DNA from: Streptomyces beigongshangae
GTDB lineage: Bacteria > Actinomycetota > Actinomycetes > Streptomycetales > Streptomycetaceae
Reading direction: 5' to 3'
Assembly: GCF_019710745.1 (NCBI RefSeq)
Contig: NZ_JAHKJW010000023.1
Span: 62,001 to 126,000 of the forward strand
DNA length: 64,000 nucleotides
Every line of letters starts with the position of its first letter. Position 1 is the first letter of the stretch. The notes under the pieces were generated by a model. It ran no database searches and had not been told where the DNA came from. It saw nothing but the letters and a program-made list of their open reading frames with translations. This document shows, piece after piece, positions 44,223 to 52,651 of this stretch. The translations under genes were made by a program, and so were the position numbers.

Positions 44223-44850
44223 CCGCCCGGAGGCCCAGCAGCAGCGCGGCGCCCAGGCACCAGCTCCCCGCCACGTCCAGCGGCCAGTGGTAGCCGCGGC
44301 GGACCAGGGCGAAGCCCACCGACGCCACCAGGAGCACGCAGGCGGCGACCAGTGCGCGGCGCGGGCGGCGGCCGCGGAGCCGGGGGAGCAGGAGGAGGAC
44401 GGCGGCTCCGTAGGCCACGGCGGCCGTGGCGGTGTGGCCCGAGGGGTAGTAGCCGTCGCCCGCCATACCGGGCGGGCCGGTGCGGCCGACGGCCTCCTTC
44501 AGCGGGACCACCAGGACCGGCACGGCGGCCATGGCGATCAGCGCCGCGAGCGGCGGGAGCCACCAGCGGGGGAGCGCCGCCCGCCGGGCGTGCCACGCGG
44601 CGTACGCGGCGGCGGCCAGCAGGACGGGGACGGCGACCGCGATGCCGCCGAGGTCCGCGAGGAACTCGGCGGCGCCCTCGGGGAGGCGGCTGTCCCTGAC
44701 GGTCCGCGCGAGCCGTTCGTCCGCGCGGCGCGACGGACCGCCGACGGCGGCCTGCCAGGTGAGGAAGCCGAAGAGGAGGGAGAGGGCCAGGAAGGGGAGG
44801 GGGGAGAGGAAGAGGGCCGAAGCGGAACGCCGGTCCGGGACGCTGGTCAT
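44161..44850 (-). CDS. PAP2 family phosphatase
   Basis: 229-residue membrane phosphatase with about five to six helices. PAP2 motifs: KEAVGRTGPP (a variant of KX6RP), YYPSGHTAT, and VRRGYHWPLDV with the catalytic His and Asp. Substrates could be undecaprenyl diphosphate or phosphatidic acid. ATG at 44850. Its last 20 residues, after the final helix, are Ser/Arg-rich and antisense to the end of the chitinase. Confidence 0.9.
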   Translation of the reverse strand: MTSVPDRRSASALFLSPLPFLALSLLFGFLTWQAAVGGPSRRADERLARTVRDSRLPEGAAEFLADLGGIAVAVPVLLAAAAYAAWHARRAALPRWWLPPLAALIAMAAVPVLVVPLKEAVGRTGPPGMAGDGYYPSGHTATAAVAYGAAVLLLLPRLRGRRPRRALVAACVLLVASVGFALVRRGYHWPLDVAGSWCLGAALLLGLRAVSRSTRRSSARTPSHRSGPS

Positions 44851-45262
44851 GCCCACAGCGTGCCAGGAGCACGTGAGGGGGGACGACCGGCAGCGCCCTG
44901 CCCGGGACGCGCCGAAGGGCTTGCGCCAGGGGGGCGGGTGCAAGCCCTTCGGTGGTGGAGGACCGGGTTGTCGCGCGCCCCGGGGGGTTTGGGGCGAGCG
45001 ACCGTCCGATCGGTGAGGAGATCCGGGGCACGCGGCCCCGGGTGTGCGCGAAGGCACGACCAGGGCGAAGCCGGGGAGACCCCGTCCTGGTGTCACCCAC
45101 GGTCTCCCGCGGGTGGGGTGCATCTCTCATCCGCGTAGAACCTACGACAGGGGGGAGGGCGTTCGACAGACGGATCCGGTTCCCGCCATGCACCTCGCAC
45201 ACCTTCTTCACACGCCCCGCTCCTCGGGCGCCGGGAACCGGAACCGATGAGAGGGACCCCGC
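44851..45262. other. 412-base interval without a gene
   Basis: Between the PAP2 start and the gabT stop. Apart from the hairpin I see several short open frames with no family character, a CTTGTCG-poor GC-rich stretch, and an AT-richer patch at about 45120-45200. A small RNA or short gene cannot be excluded. Confidence 0.4.
44912..44952 (-). terminator. Hairpin in the gabT-PAP2 interval
   Basis: Perfect 13-bp arms CCGAAGGGCTTGC / GCAAGCCCTTCGG, extendable by a G-U and two G-C pairs. It lies about 310 bases after gabT and 62 bases before the PAP2 start in the reading direction, so it may end the gabT message. Confidence 0.5.
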
Positions 45263-46597
45263 TCAGATGCGGGAAAAAGCCTGCTCGATGATGTCGAGGC
45301 CCTCGTCCAGCAGGTCCTCGCCGATGACCAGCGGAGGCAGGAAGCGCAGCACGTTGCCGTAGGTGCCACAGGTCAGGACCAGCAGGCCCTCCTGGTGGCA
45401 GGCCCTGGCGAGCGCGGCGGTCGCCTCGGCGTCCGGCTCCTTCGTCGTACGGTCCTTGACCAGCTCGATCGCGATCATCGCGCCCCGGCCGCGGATGTCG
45501 CCGATGATGTCGAACTTCTCCGCCATCGCGCCCAGACGGGCCTTCATCGTCCCCTCGATCGCCTTCGCCCGGGCGTTGAGGTCCAGCTCCTTCATCGTCT
45601 CGATCGAGCCGAGCGCGCCCGCGCAGGCCACCGGGTTGCCGCCGTAGGTGCCGCCGAGGCCGCCCGCGTGCGCGGCGTCCATGATCTCGGCGCGGCCGGT
45701 GACGGCGGCGAGCGGCAGCCCGCCCGCGATGCCCTTGGCGGTGGTGATCAGGTCCGGGACGATGCCCTCGTCCTCGCAGGCGAACCACTGGCCGGTACGG
45801 CAGAACCCGGACTGGATCTCGTCCGCGACGAAGACGATGCCGTTGTCCGAGGCGAACTTGCTCAGCGCCGGCAGGAAGCCCTTCGCGGGCTCGATGAAGC
45901 CGCCCTCGCCGAGCACCGGCTCGATGACGATCGCGGCCACGTTGTCCGCGCCGACCTGCTTGCTGATCTCGTCGACGGCCTGCGCGGCGGCCTCGGGACC
46001 CGCGTTCCCGGGACCGGTCGGCCAGCGGTAGCCGTACGCCACCGGGACGCGGTAGACCTCGGGCGCGAACGGGCCGAAACCGTGCTTGTACGGCATGTTC
46101 TTCGCGGTCAGCGCCATCGTCAGGTTGGTCCGGCCGTGGTAGCCGTGGTCGAACACGACGACCGCCTGCCGCCTGGTGTGGGCGCGCGCGATCTTGACGG
46201 CGTTCTCGACGGCCTCGGCGCCGCTGTTGAAGAGGGCGCTCTTCTTGGCGTGGTCCCCGGGCGTCAGCTCGGCGAGGGCCTCGGCGACGGCCACGTACCC
46301 CTCGTACGGCGTGACCATGAAACAGGTGTGGGTGAAGTCCTGGAGCTGGGCGGAGGCCCGGCGCACGACGGCCTCGGCGGAGGCGCCGACGCTCGTCACC
46401 GCGATACCGGAACCGAAGTCGATCAGCCGGTTCCCGTCGACGTCCTCGACGATGCCGCCGCCCGCGCGCGCGGTGAAGACGGGCAGCACGGACCCCACAC
46501 CGGACGCGACCGCCGCCGTGCGGCGGGCCTGGAGCTCCTGCGACTTCGGGCCGGGAATGGCGGTGACGATGCGGCGCTCCTGCGGAACTGCGCTCAT
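45263..46597 (-). CDS. gabT: 4-aminobutyrate aminotransferase
   Basis: 444-residue PLP enzyme converting GABA and 2-oxoglutarate to succinic semialdehyde and glutamate. The PLP-lysine is in TTAKGIAGGLPLAAVTG and Asp in FVADEIQSGFCRTG. FNSGAEAVENAVKIAR and GYHGRTNLTMALT are GABA-aminotransferase features. ATG at 46597 follows GGGAGCCCCTC. It completes the polyamine route with the dehydrogenases nearby. No succinic semialdehyde dehydrogenase is adjacent, although the aldehyde dehydrogenase at 51130 may serve. Confidence 0.93.
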   Translation of the reverse strand: MSAVPQERRIVTAIPGPKSQELQARRTAAVASGVGSVLPVFTARAGGGIVEDVDGNRLIDFGSGIAVTSVGASAEAVVRRASAQLQDFTHTCFMVTPYEGYVAVAEALAELTPGDHAKKSALFNSGAEAVENAVKIARAHTRRQAVVVFDHGYHGRTNLTMALTAKNMPYKHGFGPFAPEVYRVPVAYGYRWPTGPGNAGPEAAAQAVDEISKQVGADNVAAIVIEPVLGEGGFIEPAKGFLPALSKFASDNGIVFVADEIQSGFCRTGQWFACEDEGIVPDLITTAKGIAGGLPLAAVTGRAEIMDAAHAGGLGGTYGGNPVACAGALGSIETMKELDLNARAKAIEGTMKARLGAMAEKFDIIGDIRGRGAMIAIELVKDRTTKEPDAEATAALARACHQEGLLVLTCGTYGNVLRFLPPLVIGEDLLDEGLDIIEQAFSRI

Positions 46598-46859
46598 GAG
46601 GGGCTCCCTGGGGGTCGTGCGAACGGCCGGCTGGCTGCTTCTGCCTTCTTCTTCGCAGGCTAGGTCCGGGAACGGGAGGTGGGCATGCTCCATCCGGGCG
46701 TTGTCCGGGGCGCGGCTTGTCCGTCTTGGACAGGGAGCGGCGGGGGCGCGCGGGGGCCCGGAGCCCGCCTCGCCGCGTACCCGGCCCGGCAGGCGGGCAA
46801 CTCCCCTTGCGAGGGCGTTAGATTGACTCGCACACCACGTACGGAGCGGCTGGTCAGGG

Positions 46860-48995
46860 ATGGCAGAGGCGATGGACAGCGACGGCACGCACGACGCACG
46901 GGGCACGCACGCCGATCGTGTGCCGCGGCCGGCCGGGCCTCCCCGGGTGCCGCCGCGACCCGCGCAGGCACCGGGAATGCCCCCGCCGCCGGACGGATCC
47001 GCCTTCCTCACCTGGCTGCGGACCCCCCGGCCCGAGGCCGCGCCGGGCGTGTGGCGGTTCGGGCACCGGCCCCGGCCCGTGCAGGAGCCGGCGGAGATCC
47101 CGGGCCGGCAGCTGGTCAGCGGCGCCCTCATCGCGTTCCTCGTGGGCTGGCTGATCTGGTCGCTGCTGTGGAACGGCTACCTGGGCGGGTGGTGGCTGCT
47201 GCCGCTGTACGCGATGATCCCGGACTCCTGGGCCCAGCCGCACAGCTTCGCCTCCGTCGTGGTCGTCTACGCCTACTACACGGCCGTCGCGCTGGGCATC
47301 ATGGTCGGCGTCGGCCGGCTCGGACGGTGGAGCGAGGTCTGGCGGCGGTACGGCCCGCCCGCCTGGCGGCGCGGCGCCGCCGTGAGCGAGCGGCCGCCCG
47401 TTCCCGAGGAGGACCCCGCCCAGTGGAACGCGCTGCGGGCCGCCGGAGCCGTCGACGCCGCCGAACGGCTCGGCGCCGACGCCCGGGCCGGGCTGATGCG
47501 CGACGTCGACCACGCCCGGATCACCCGCGCCTGGCAGGGCGTGCGCAACGGACGGCACAGCCTCACCACCTTCACCGAGGCCGTGCTGCGGGCGGGCGCG
47601 GCCGCCTGCCCGCACCCCTCCGGAGCGCGGGACCTGCCGGGCCGCCTCGCCCGGCACGACCTGGTCACCGGGCAGGTGCGCCTCGGCACGACCGCCGACG
47701 ACCCGCGCAACCCGTACGCCTACCGCTCCACGGGCCTCGCGCTCGGCCCCGAGCTGCTGGGGACCTCGCTGCTCGCCGTCGGGCCCGCCGGCTCCGGCAA
47801 GACCGGCGGGATCGTCTGGCCGCTCACCGAGTCGCTGTGCCTGCACGCGCTCGCCGGACAGGCCGCCGTGGTGGTCGTCGGGGCCGCGGGAGCCGGCCTG
47901 GGACCGGTGGACGCGTACGACGTCGTGGTGCGCGTGGGCAGCCCCGAGTCCGTGTACGACCTGGACCTGTACGGCGGCACCACCGATCCGGACGAGGCCG
48001 CGGCCGTGCTCGCCGAGGCGCTCGTCGGCGATCTCGCCGACCCGCACCCGAACGGGGACAGCCGCCGGTCCACCACCGTGCTCGCCCAGCTGCTCGGACC
48101 GTTCCGGGCCGTCCACGGGCGCTTCCCCTCCGTACCCGAGCTGCGGCAGCTCCTCGACGGCGCGCCCGGTCCGCTCGGGGCGCTGCGCAAGGCGCTCACC
48201 GAGAGCGGGCAGGAGTCCCTGCTGCGGGAACTCGACGCACGGGAACGGCAGCTGGCGCATCCGGGCGACGTGGGGGGCGTGCTCGCGGACCGGGTGGCGC
48301 TGCTCGACCGGCCCGCCTTCGCCGGTTTCTTCGACACGTCCGGGCAGTCCCGGCCCTTCTCGCTGCGCGCGCTCGACCACCCCGTGCGCGTACGGATCGA
48401 TCTGCCCCGGCGCGGGCACGCGGACGCCTCGAAGATCCTCTCGCGGCTCGTGCTCGCCCAGTTCGCGGCCAGTGCCGCGGTGCGCGAGGACCGGTCCCTG
48501 TTCGCCTGCCTCGTGCTCGACGACGCCACCGGCGTCGTCACCCCCGAGGCCGTACGGGGCATCCAGCGGCTGCGGTCCGCCAACGCCGGGGTCGTGCTGA
48601 CGCTGCGCACGCTCGACGACGCGCCGCGCCCGCTGCGCTCGCCGCTGCTCGGCGCGATCGGCTGCCGGGTGGCGCTGTCCGGGCTCACCCCGTGGGACGG
48701 GCAGGACTTCGCCGAGGTGTGGGGCAAGGAGTGGATCGAGGCGCGGGACGTCACCGACCGGCAGATCATCGCGGAGACACCGGCCGGGAAGGCCGTCCAC
48801 CTGCTGCGGAAGGTGATCACGGGGAACGCGCCCACCGCGCGCGCCGTGACCGTGCGGCAGGTCGAACGGGAGCGGTGGTCGGCGTCCGAGCTGGCCCACG
48901 GGGTGCCGCCGGGGCACGCGGTGCTCTCGCTCACCAGCGTGCGCGGGGAGCACGCGCCCCCGCTCCTGGTGGACCTGCGCGATTCCGGGAACTGA
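46860..48995 (+). CDS. Membrane-anchored TraG/FtsK-like ATPase
   Basis: 711 aa. A Pro-rich cytosolic leader (1-80), two membrane helices (about 86-121 and 129-153), then a large ATPase domain with Walker A GPAGSGKTG (308-316) and Walker B-like FACLVLDDA (about 549-557). The fold resembles the VirD4/TraG-HerA group that moves DNA or protein through membranes, but no relaxase, pilus or plasmid genes are near. The gene is conserved in Streptomyces chromosomes beside gabT as I recall. The role is unknown. It diverges from gabT with 262 bases between. Confidence 0.75.
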   Translation: MAEAMDSDGTHDARGTHADRVPRPAGPPRVPPRPAQAPGMPPPPDGSAFLTWLRTPRPEAAPGVWRFGHRPRPVQEPAEIPGRQLVSGALIAFLVGWLIWSLLWNGYLGGWWLLPLYAMIPDSWAQPHSFASVVVVYAYYTAVALGIMVGVGRLGRWSEVWRRYGPPAWRRGAAVSERPPVPEEDPAQWNALRAAGAVDAAERLGADARAGLMRDVDHARITRAWQGVRNGRHSLTTFTEAVLRAGAAACPHPSGARDLPGRLARHDLVTGQVRLGTTADDPRNPYAYRSTGLALGPELLGTSLLAVGPAGSGKTGGIVWPLTESLCLHALAGQAAVVVVGAAGAGLGPVDAYDVVVRVGSPESVYDLDLYGGTTDPDEAAAVLAEALVGDLADPHPNGDSRRSTTVLAQLLGPFRAVHGRFPSVPELRQLLDGAPGPLGALRKALTESGQESLLRELDARERQLAHPGDVGGVLADRVALLDRPAFAGFFDTSGQSRPFSLRALDHPVRVRIDLPRRGHADASKILSRLVLAQFAASAAVREDRSLFACLVLDDATGVVTPEAVRGIQRLRSANAGVVLTLRTLDDAPRPLRSPLLGAIGCRVALSGLTPWDGQDFAEVWGKEWIEARDVTDRQIIAETPAGKAVHLLRKVITGNAPTARAVTVRQVERERWSASELAHGVPPGHAVLSLTSVRGEHAPPLLVDLRDSGN

Positions 48996-49177
48996 GGGAC
49001 GGGGGCCCGCCCGGGGCGGGGCGTCCGGGGGCGGGGCACCCGGGGAAGCCCGGGGAAGGCGTCCGGCAGGACGTCCGGACATATGGTCACCGGCCGACCG
49101 TACGGTGAGGCAGAATCGGCAGAGGCCGTTCATACACCGCGGCCAAAAGATCACACCGTCCGTGACCGCCGAACCCG

Positions 49178-49207
49178 TGAAGACCTGAAGACCTGAAGAC
49201 CTGAAGG
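49178..49207 (+). repeat. 8-bp tandem repeat in front of the PucR gene
   Basis: TGAAGACC repeats three times (49178-49201) then TGAAGG, which supplies the GAAGG ribosome-binding site 4-5 bases before the ATG. Copy-number slippage would change spacing upstream of the binding site. Confidence 0.8.
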
Positions 49208-49211
49208 CATC

Positions 49212-50909
49212 ATGCCCCCGACGCTCGCCTCGCTCGTCCACCACTCGGCGCTCAAGCTCACCGTGCGCGCGGGCCGGGAACGGCTGGACACCCCCGTGCG
49301 CTGGGTGCACGCCAGCGAGCTCACCGACCCCGTGCCGTACATGGAGGGCGGGGAGCTCCTGCTCATCACCGCGCTCAACCTGGACGTCGAGGACGCCGAC
49401 GCCATGCGCCGGTATGTGCAGCGGCTGGTCGGGGCGGGGGTGGCCGGGCTCGGCTTCGCCGTCGGCGTGCACCACGAGCGGATTCCCGAGGCGCTGGCCG
49501 CCGCGGCGGAGGAGGAGGGGCTGCCGCTGCTGGAGGTCCCCCGGCGCACCCCCTTCCTCGCCATCAGCAAGGCCGTGTCCGCCGCCATCGCCGCCGACCA
49601 GTACCGGGCGGTGACCGCCGGGTTCGCCGCGCAGCGCGAACTGACCAAGCAGGCGCTGAGCGACGGGCCCGAAGGGCTGCTGGCCGCGCTCGCCTCGCAG
49701 GTCGACGGGTGGACCGCGCTGTACGACGCCTCCGGGGCCGTGGTCGCCACGGCGCCCGAGTGGGCGGGGCGCAGGGCGGCCCGGCTGACCGGGGACGTGG
49801 AGCGGCTGCGGGAGCGGCCCGCGCCCGCGAGTGCCGTCGTCGGCGGCGGTCCCGACGACGGGAGCGGGGCCGGCGGGGACCGGGTCGAGCTGCACTCGCT
49901 GGGGACCGGGCGGCGCGCCCGCGGCGCGCTCGCCGTCGGGACCGCGGCCGCGCCCGGCACGGCCGAGCGCTACGCCGTGCACTCCGCCATCGCCCTGCTG
50001 ACCCTGACCACGGAACGGTCCCGGTCGCTGTACGCCGCCGAGCAGCGGATCGGGGCGGCCGTGCTGCGGATGCTGCTCGCCGGGCAGCCCGACCACGCCC
50101 GGGGGGTCGCCGGGGACCTGTACGGCGGCCTGCTGGACGCGCCCTACCGGATGGTGCTCGCCGAGGCCGCCCCGGCGTCCGCCGGACGGACGCGGGCCGG
50201 TGGCGGGCCCCGTACCGGCCGGGCGGACGCGGCGGGTGCCGAGGCCGCCGCCGTGCCCGCCGGTGCCGGGGGCGACCTGGTGGCCGGGCTCGTCGAGGTC
50301 GCCGAGTTCGCGGCGGCCCGGTCCGGGGAGGCCGTGCTGGTCGTGCCCGACCGGGCGCGGGTCGTGGTGCTCGCCGCCGACGGGGGCGCGGTGGTCGCCG
50401 CCTGCGCGCGGTACGCGGAGACCGTGGGGATCGCGCGCAGCGGTTCCGAACAGGGGACGGACGAGGACGGGCTGGTGGTGGGGGTGTCCGCGCCGGCCGG
50501 CCCGGTCGCCGCCGGGGCCGCGTACAAACAGGCCGAGCAGGCGCTGTCCGTCGCGCGGCGGCGGGGGCGGGTGCTGGTCGAGCACGAGGAGGTGGCCACG
50601 GGGTCGGTGCTGCCGCTGCTGGCGGACGACGCGGTGCGGGCGTTCGCCGACGGACTGCTGCGGGCGCTGCACGAGCACGACGCCACCGGGCGCGGGGACC
50701 TGGTCGCCTCGCTGCGGGCGTGGCTGTCGCGGCACGGGCAGTGGGACGCGGCGGCGGCGGACCTCGGTGTGCACCGGCACACGCTGCGGTACCGGATGCG
50801 GCGGGTCGAGGAGATCCTCGGCAGGTCCCTGGACGATCCGGACGTGCGGATGGAGCTGTGGCTGGCGCTGAAGGCGACGGGGGTGTCCGCGACGGCCGGG
50901 GGGGAGTAG
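49212..50909 (+). CDS. PucR family transcriptional regulator
   Basis: 565 aa. PucR N-terminal sensory domain (about 5-125, TVRAGRERLDTPVRWVHASELTDP), a GGDEF-like middle domain degenerate in sequence (about 300-450), and a C-terminal helix-turn-helix (about 490-555, DAAAADLGVHRHTLRYRMRRVEEILGRSLDDP). PucR proteins control purine, aldehyde or amine catabolism. The neighbour downstream is an aldehyde dehydrogenase, its probable target. An Ala/Gly-rich insert (about 320-350) is unusual. Confidence 0.9.
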   Translation: MPPTLASLVHHSALKLTVRAGRERLDTPVRWVHASELTDPVPYMEGGELLLITALNLDVEDADAMRRYVQRLVGAGVAGLGFAVGVHHERIPEALAAAAEEEGLPLLEVPRRTPFLAISKAVSAAIAADQYRAVTAGFAAQRELTKQALSDGPEGLLAALASQVDGWTALYDASGAVVATAPEWAGRRAARLTGDVERLRERPAPASAVVGGGPDDGSGAGGDRVELHSLGTGRRARGALAVGTAAAPGTAERYAVHSAIALLTLTTERSRSLYAAEQRIGAAVLRMLLAGQPDHARGVAGDLYGGLLDAPYRMVLAEAAPASAGRTRAGGGPRTGRADAAGAEAAAVPAGAGGDLVAGLVEVAEFAAARSGEAVLVVPDRARVVVLAADGGAVVAACARYAETVGIARSGSEQGTDEDGLVVGVSAPAGPVAAGAAYKQAEQALSVARRRGRVLVEHEEVATGSVLPLLADDAVRAFADGLLRALHEHDATGRGDLVASLRAWLSRHGQWDAAAADLGVHRHTLRYRMRRVEEILGRSLDDPDVRMELWLALKATGVSATAGGE

Positions 50910-50964
50910 GCCGGTTCGTGTCCGGGCCCGCCGGCGGGTGCGGGCCGGCGGGAGAGGGCGTTCT

Positions 50965-50984
50965 GCGCAGTTCCCCGCGCCCCT
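50965..50984 (+). repeat. Streptomyces interspersed repeat copy
   Basis: GCGCAGTTCCCCGCGCCCCT in the interval between the PucR gene and the dehydrogenase. The best match to the consensus among the four copies. Confidence 0.65.
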
Positions 50985-51129
50985 GGGGGAGTACCCCCGC
51001 GCGGTGTATGACGAACTGGAGCGGGGTCTGGGGGCAGTGCTCCTCGTTGGACAAGTGGGTCCGGGGAGCCGCGGCCCTACCGTGGGGTGGTCACACAGCC
51101 GACTTATCCATGGAAGGGCCGGGGACCTC

Positions 51130-52575
51130 ATGACTTCCAGCCACGCCTTCTGGCTCGCCGGGCGCCGGGCCACCGGTGAGACCGCCTTCGACGTCACCTC
51201 GCCCTGGGACGGGCACCTGGTCGGCAGGGTCGGCGTGCCGGACGACGCCCAGATCGAGGAGGCCGTCGCCGCCGCCCACGCCGTGCGGGACGAGTTCGCC
51301 GCCACGCCGGCCCACGTACGGGCCGCCGCCCTGGACCACGTGGGCAGGCGGCTCGCGGAGCGGACCGAGGAGATCGCCCGGCTCATCTGCGCCGAGAACG
51401 GCAAGCCGGTCAAGTGGGCCCGCGGCGAGGTCGGCCGGGCCGTGTCCGTCTTCCGGTTCGCGGCCGAGGAGGCCCGCCGGTTCAACGGCGGGGAGGCCCA
51501 GCGGCTCGACACCGACGCCGGGGGCCAGGGCCGGCTCGCCCTCACCCGGCGCTTCCCGAAGGGCGTCGTGCTGGGCATCGCGCCCTTCAACTTCCCGCTG
51601 AACCTCTGCGCCCACAAGGTCGCCCCGGCCGTCGCCGCGGGGGCGCCGATCATCCTGAAGCCCGCCCCCGCGACCCCGCTGAGCGCCCTGCTCCTCGGCG
51701 AGCTGCTGGCCGAGACGGAGCTGCCGGCGGGTTCCTGGTCGGTGCTGCCGGTCCCCAACGACCGGATGCCCGCGCTGGTGCGGGACGAGCGGCTGCCCGT
51801 CATCTCCTTCACCGGGTCCGACAGGGTCGGCTACGCGATCATGGACTCCGTGCCGCGCAAGCACCTCACCCTGGAGCTCGGCGGCAACGGCGCGGCCGTC
51901 GTGCTCGCCGACTGGGCGGGCGACGAGGACCTGGACCGGGCCGCGGCCCGTATCGCGACCTTCAGCAACTACCAGGGCGGGCAGTCCTGCATCTCCGTGC
52001 AGCGGGTCGTCGCGGACGCCTCGGTGTACGACCGGCTGCTGCCCCGGATCGTCGCCGCGGTCGAGGCCCAGGCGACCGGGGACCCGTCCGACGACGCGAC
52101 CGATGTCGGCCCGCTGGTGAACGAGGACGCGGCGAAGCGCGTGGAGTCGTGGGTCGAGGAGGCCGTCGCGGCCGGTGCGGAGCTGCTCACCGGCGGCGTG
52201 CGCGACGGTGCCGCGTACGCGCCGACCGTGCTGGCCGGTGTGCCCGCCGACGTGACGATCGCCCGTGAGGAGGTCTTCGGACCCGTCCTCACCGTGCAGC
52301 GGGCCGAGGGGGAGGCCGCCGCCTTCGCCGCCGTCAACTCCTCCAAGTACGGGTTGCAGGCCGGTGTGTTCACGCACGACCTGCAGGCCGCCTTCCGTGC
52401 CCACCGGGCGCTGGAGGTGGGCGGTGTGGTGATCGGCGACGTCCCCTCGTACCGCGCCGACCAGATGCCGTACGGCGGTGTGAAGCAGTCCGGCGTCGGC
52501 CGGGAAGGGGTGCGGTTCGCCATGGAGGACTACACGTACGAGCGCGTGCTGGTCCTCACGGGGCTCGCCCTCTGA
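51130..52575 (+). CDS. Aldehyde dehydrogenase, succinic semialdehyde type possible
   Basis: 481 aa. Catalytic Cys in GGQSCISVQR, Glu in LTLELGGNGAAVV, FNFPLNLCAHKVAPA for the cofactor. The FSNYQGGQSC segment is close to lactaldehyde or succinic semialdehyde dehydrogenases rather than to the aminobutyraldehyde group here. ATG at 51130 without a strong ribosome-binding site; the 220-base gap in front holds a repeat and no gene. PucR upstream is its likely regulator. Confidence 0.9.
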   Translation: MTSSHAFWLAGRRATGETAFDVTSPWDGHLVGRVGVPDDAQIEEAVAAAHAVRDEFAATPAHVRAAALDHVGRRLAERTEEIARLICAENGKPVKWARGEVGRAVSVFRFAAEEARRFNGGEAQRLDTDAGGQGRLALTRRFPKGVVLGIAPFNFPLNLCAHKVAPAVAAGAPIILKPAPATPLSALLLGELLAETELPAGSWSVLPVPNDRMPALVRDERLPVISFTGSDRVGYAIMDSVPRKHLTLELGGNGAAVVLADWAGDEDLDRAAARIATFSNYQGGQSCISVQRVVADASVYDRLLPRIVAAVEAQATGDPSDDATDVGPLVNEDAAKRVESWVEEAVAAGAELLTGGVRDGAAYAPTVLAGVPADVTIAREEVFGPVLTVQRAEGEAAAFAAVNSSKYGLQAGVFTHDLQAAFRAHRALEVGGVVIGDVPSYRADQMPYGGVKQSGVGREGVRFAMEDYTYERVLVLTGLAL

Positions 52576-52593
52576 GGCACCGCGGCGGTCCAC

Positions 52594-52629
52594 GACGGCC
52601 GGAGCCCGCTGCGCGCGGCTCCGGCCGTC
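52594..52629. terminator. Bidirectional terminator hairpin
   Basis: Perfect 13-bp arms GACGGCCGGAGCC / GGCTCCGGCCGTC, 10-base loop, between the convergent dehydrogenase and GH3 genes. Confidence 0.75.
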
Positions 52630-52651
52630 GCCGCCGGACCGCTCCGGGCCC

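Noticed and set aside
45044..45250. Short frames in the gabT-PAP2 gap
   Set aside because: No ribosome-binding site, family resemblance or third-position G/C signal.
46854..51812. A very long open frame on the minus strand across the ATPase, PucR and dehydrogenase genes
   Set aside because: It is a GC-skew shadow of three clear plus-strand genes, with no family motif and Arg/Pro/Gly-rich text.
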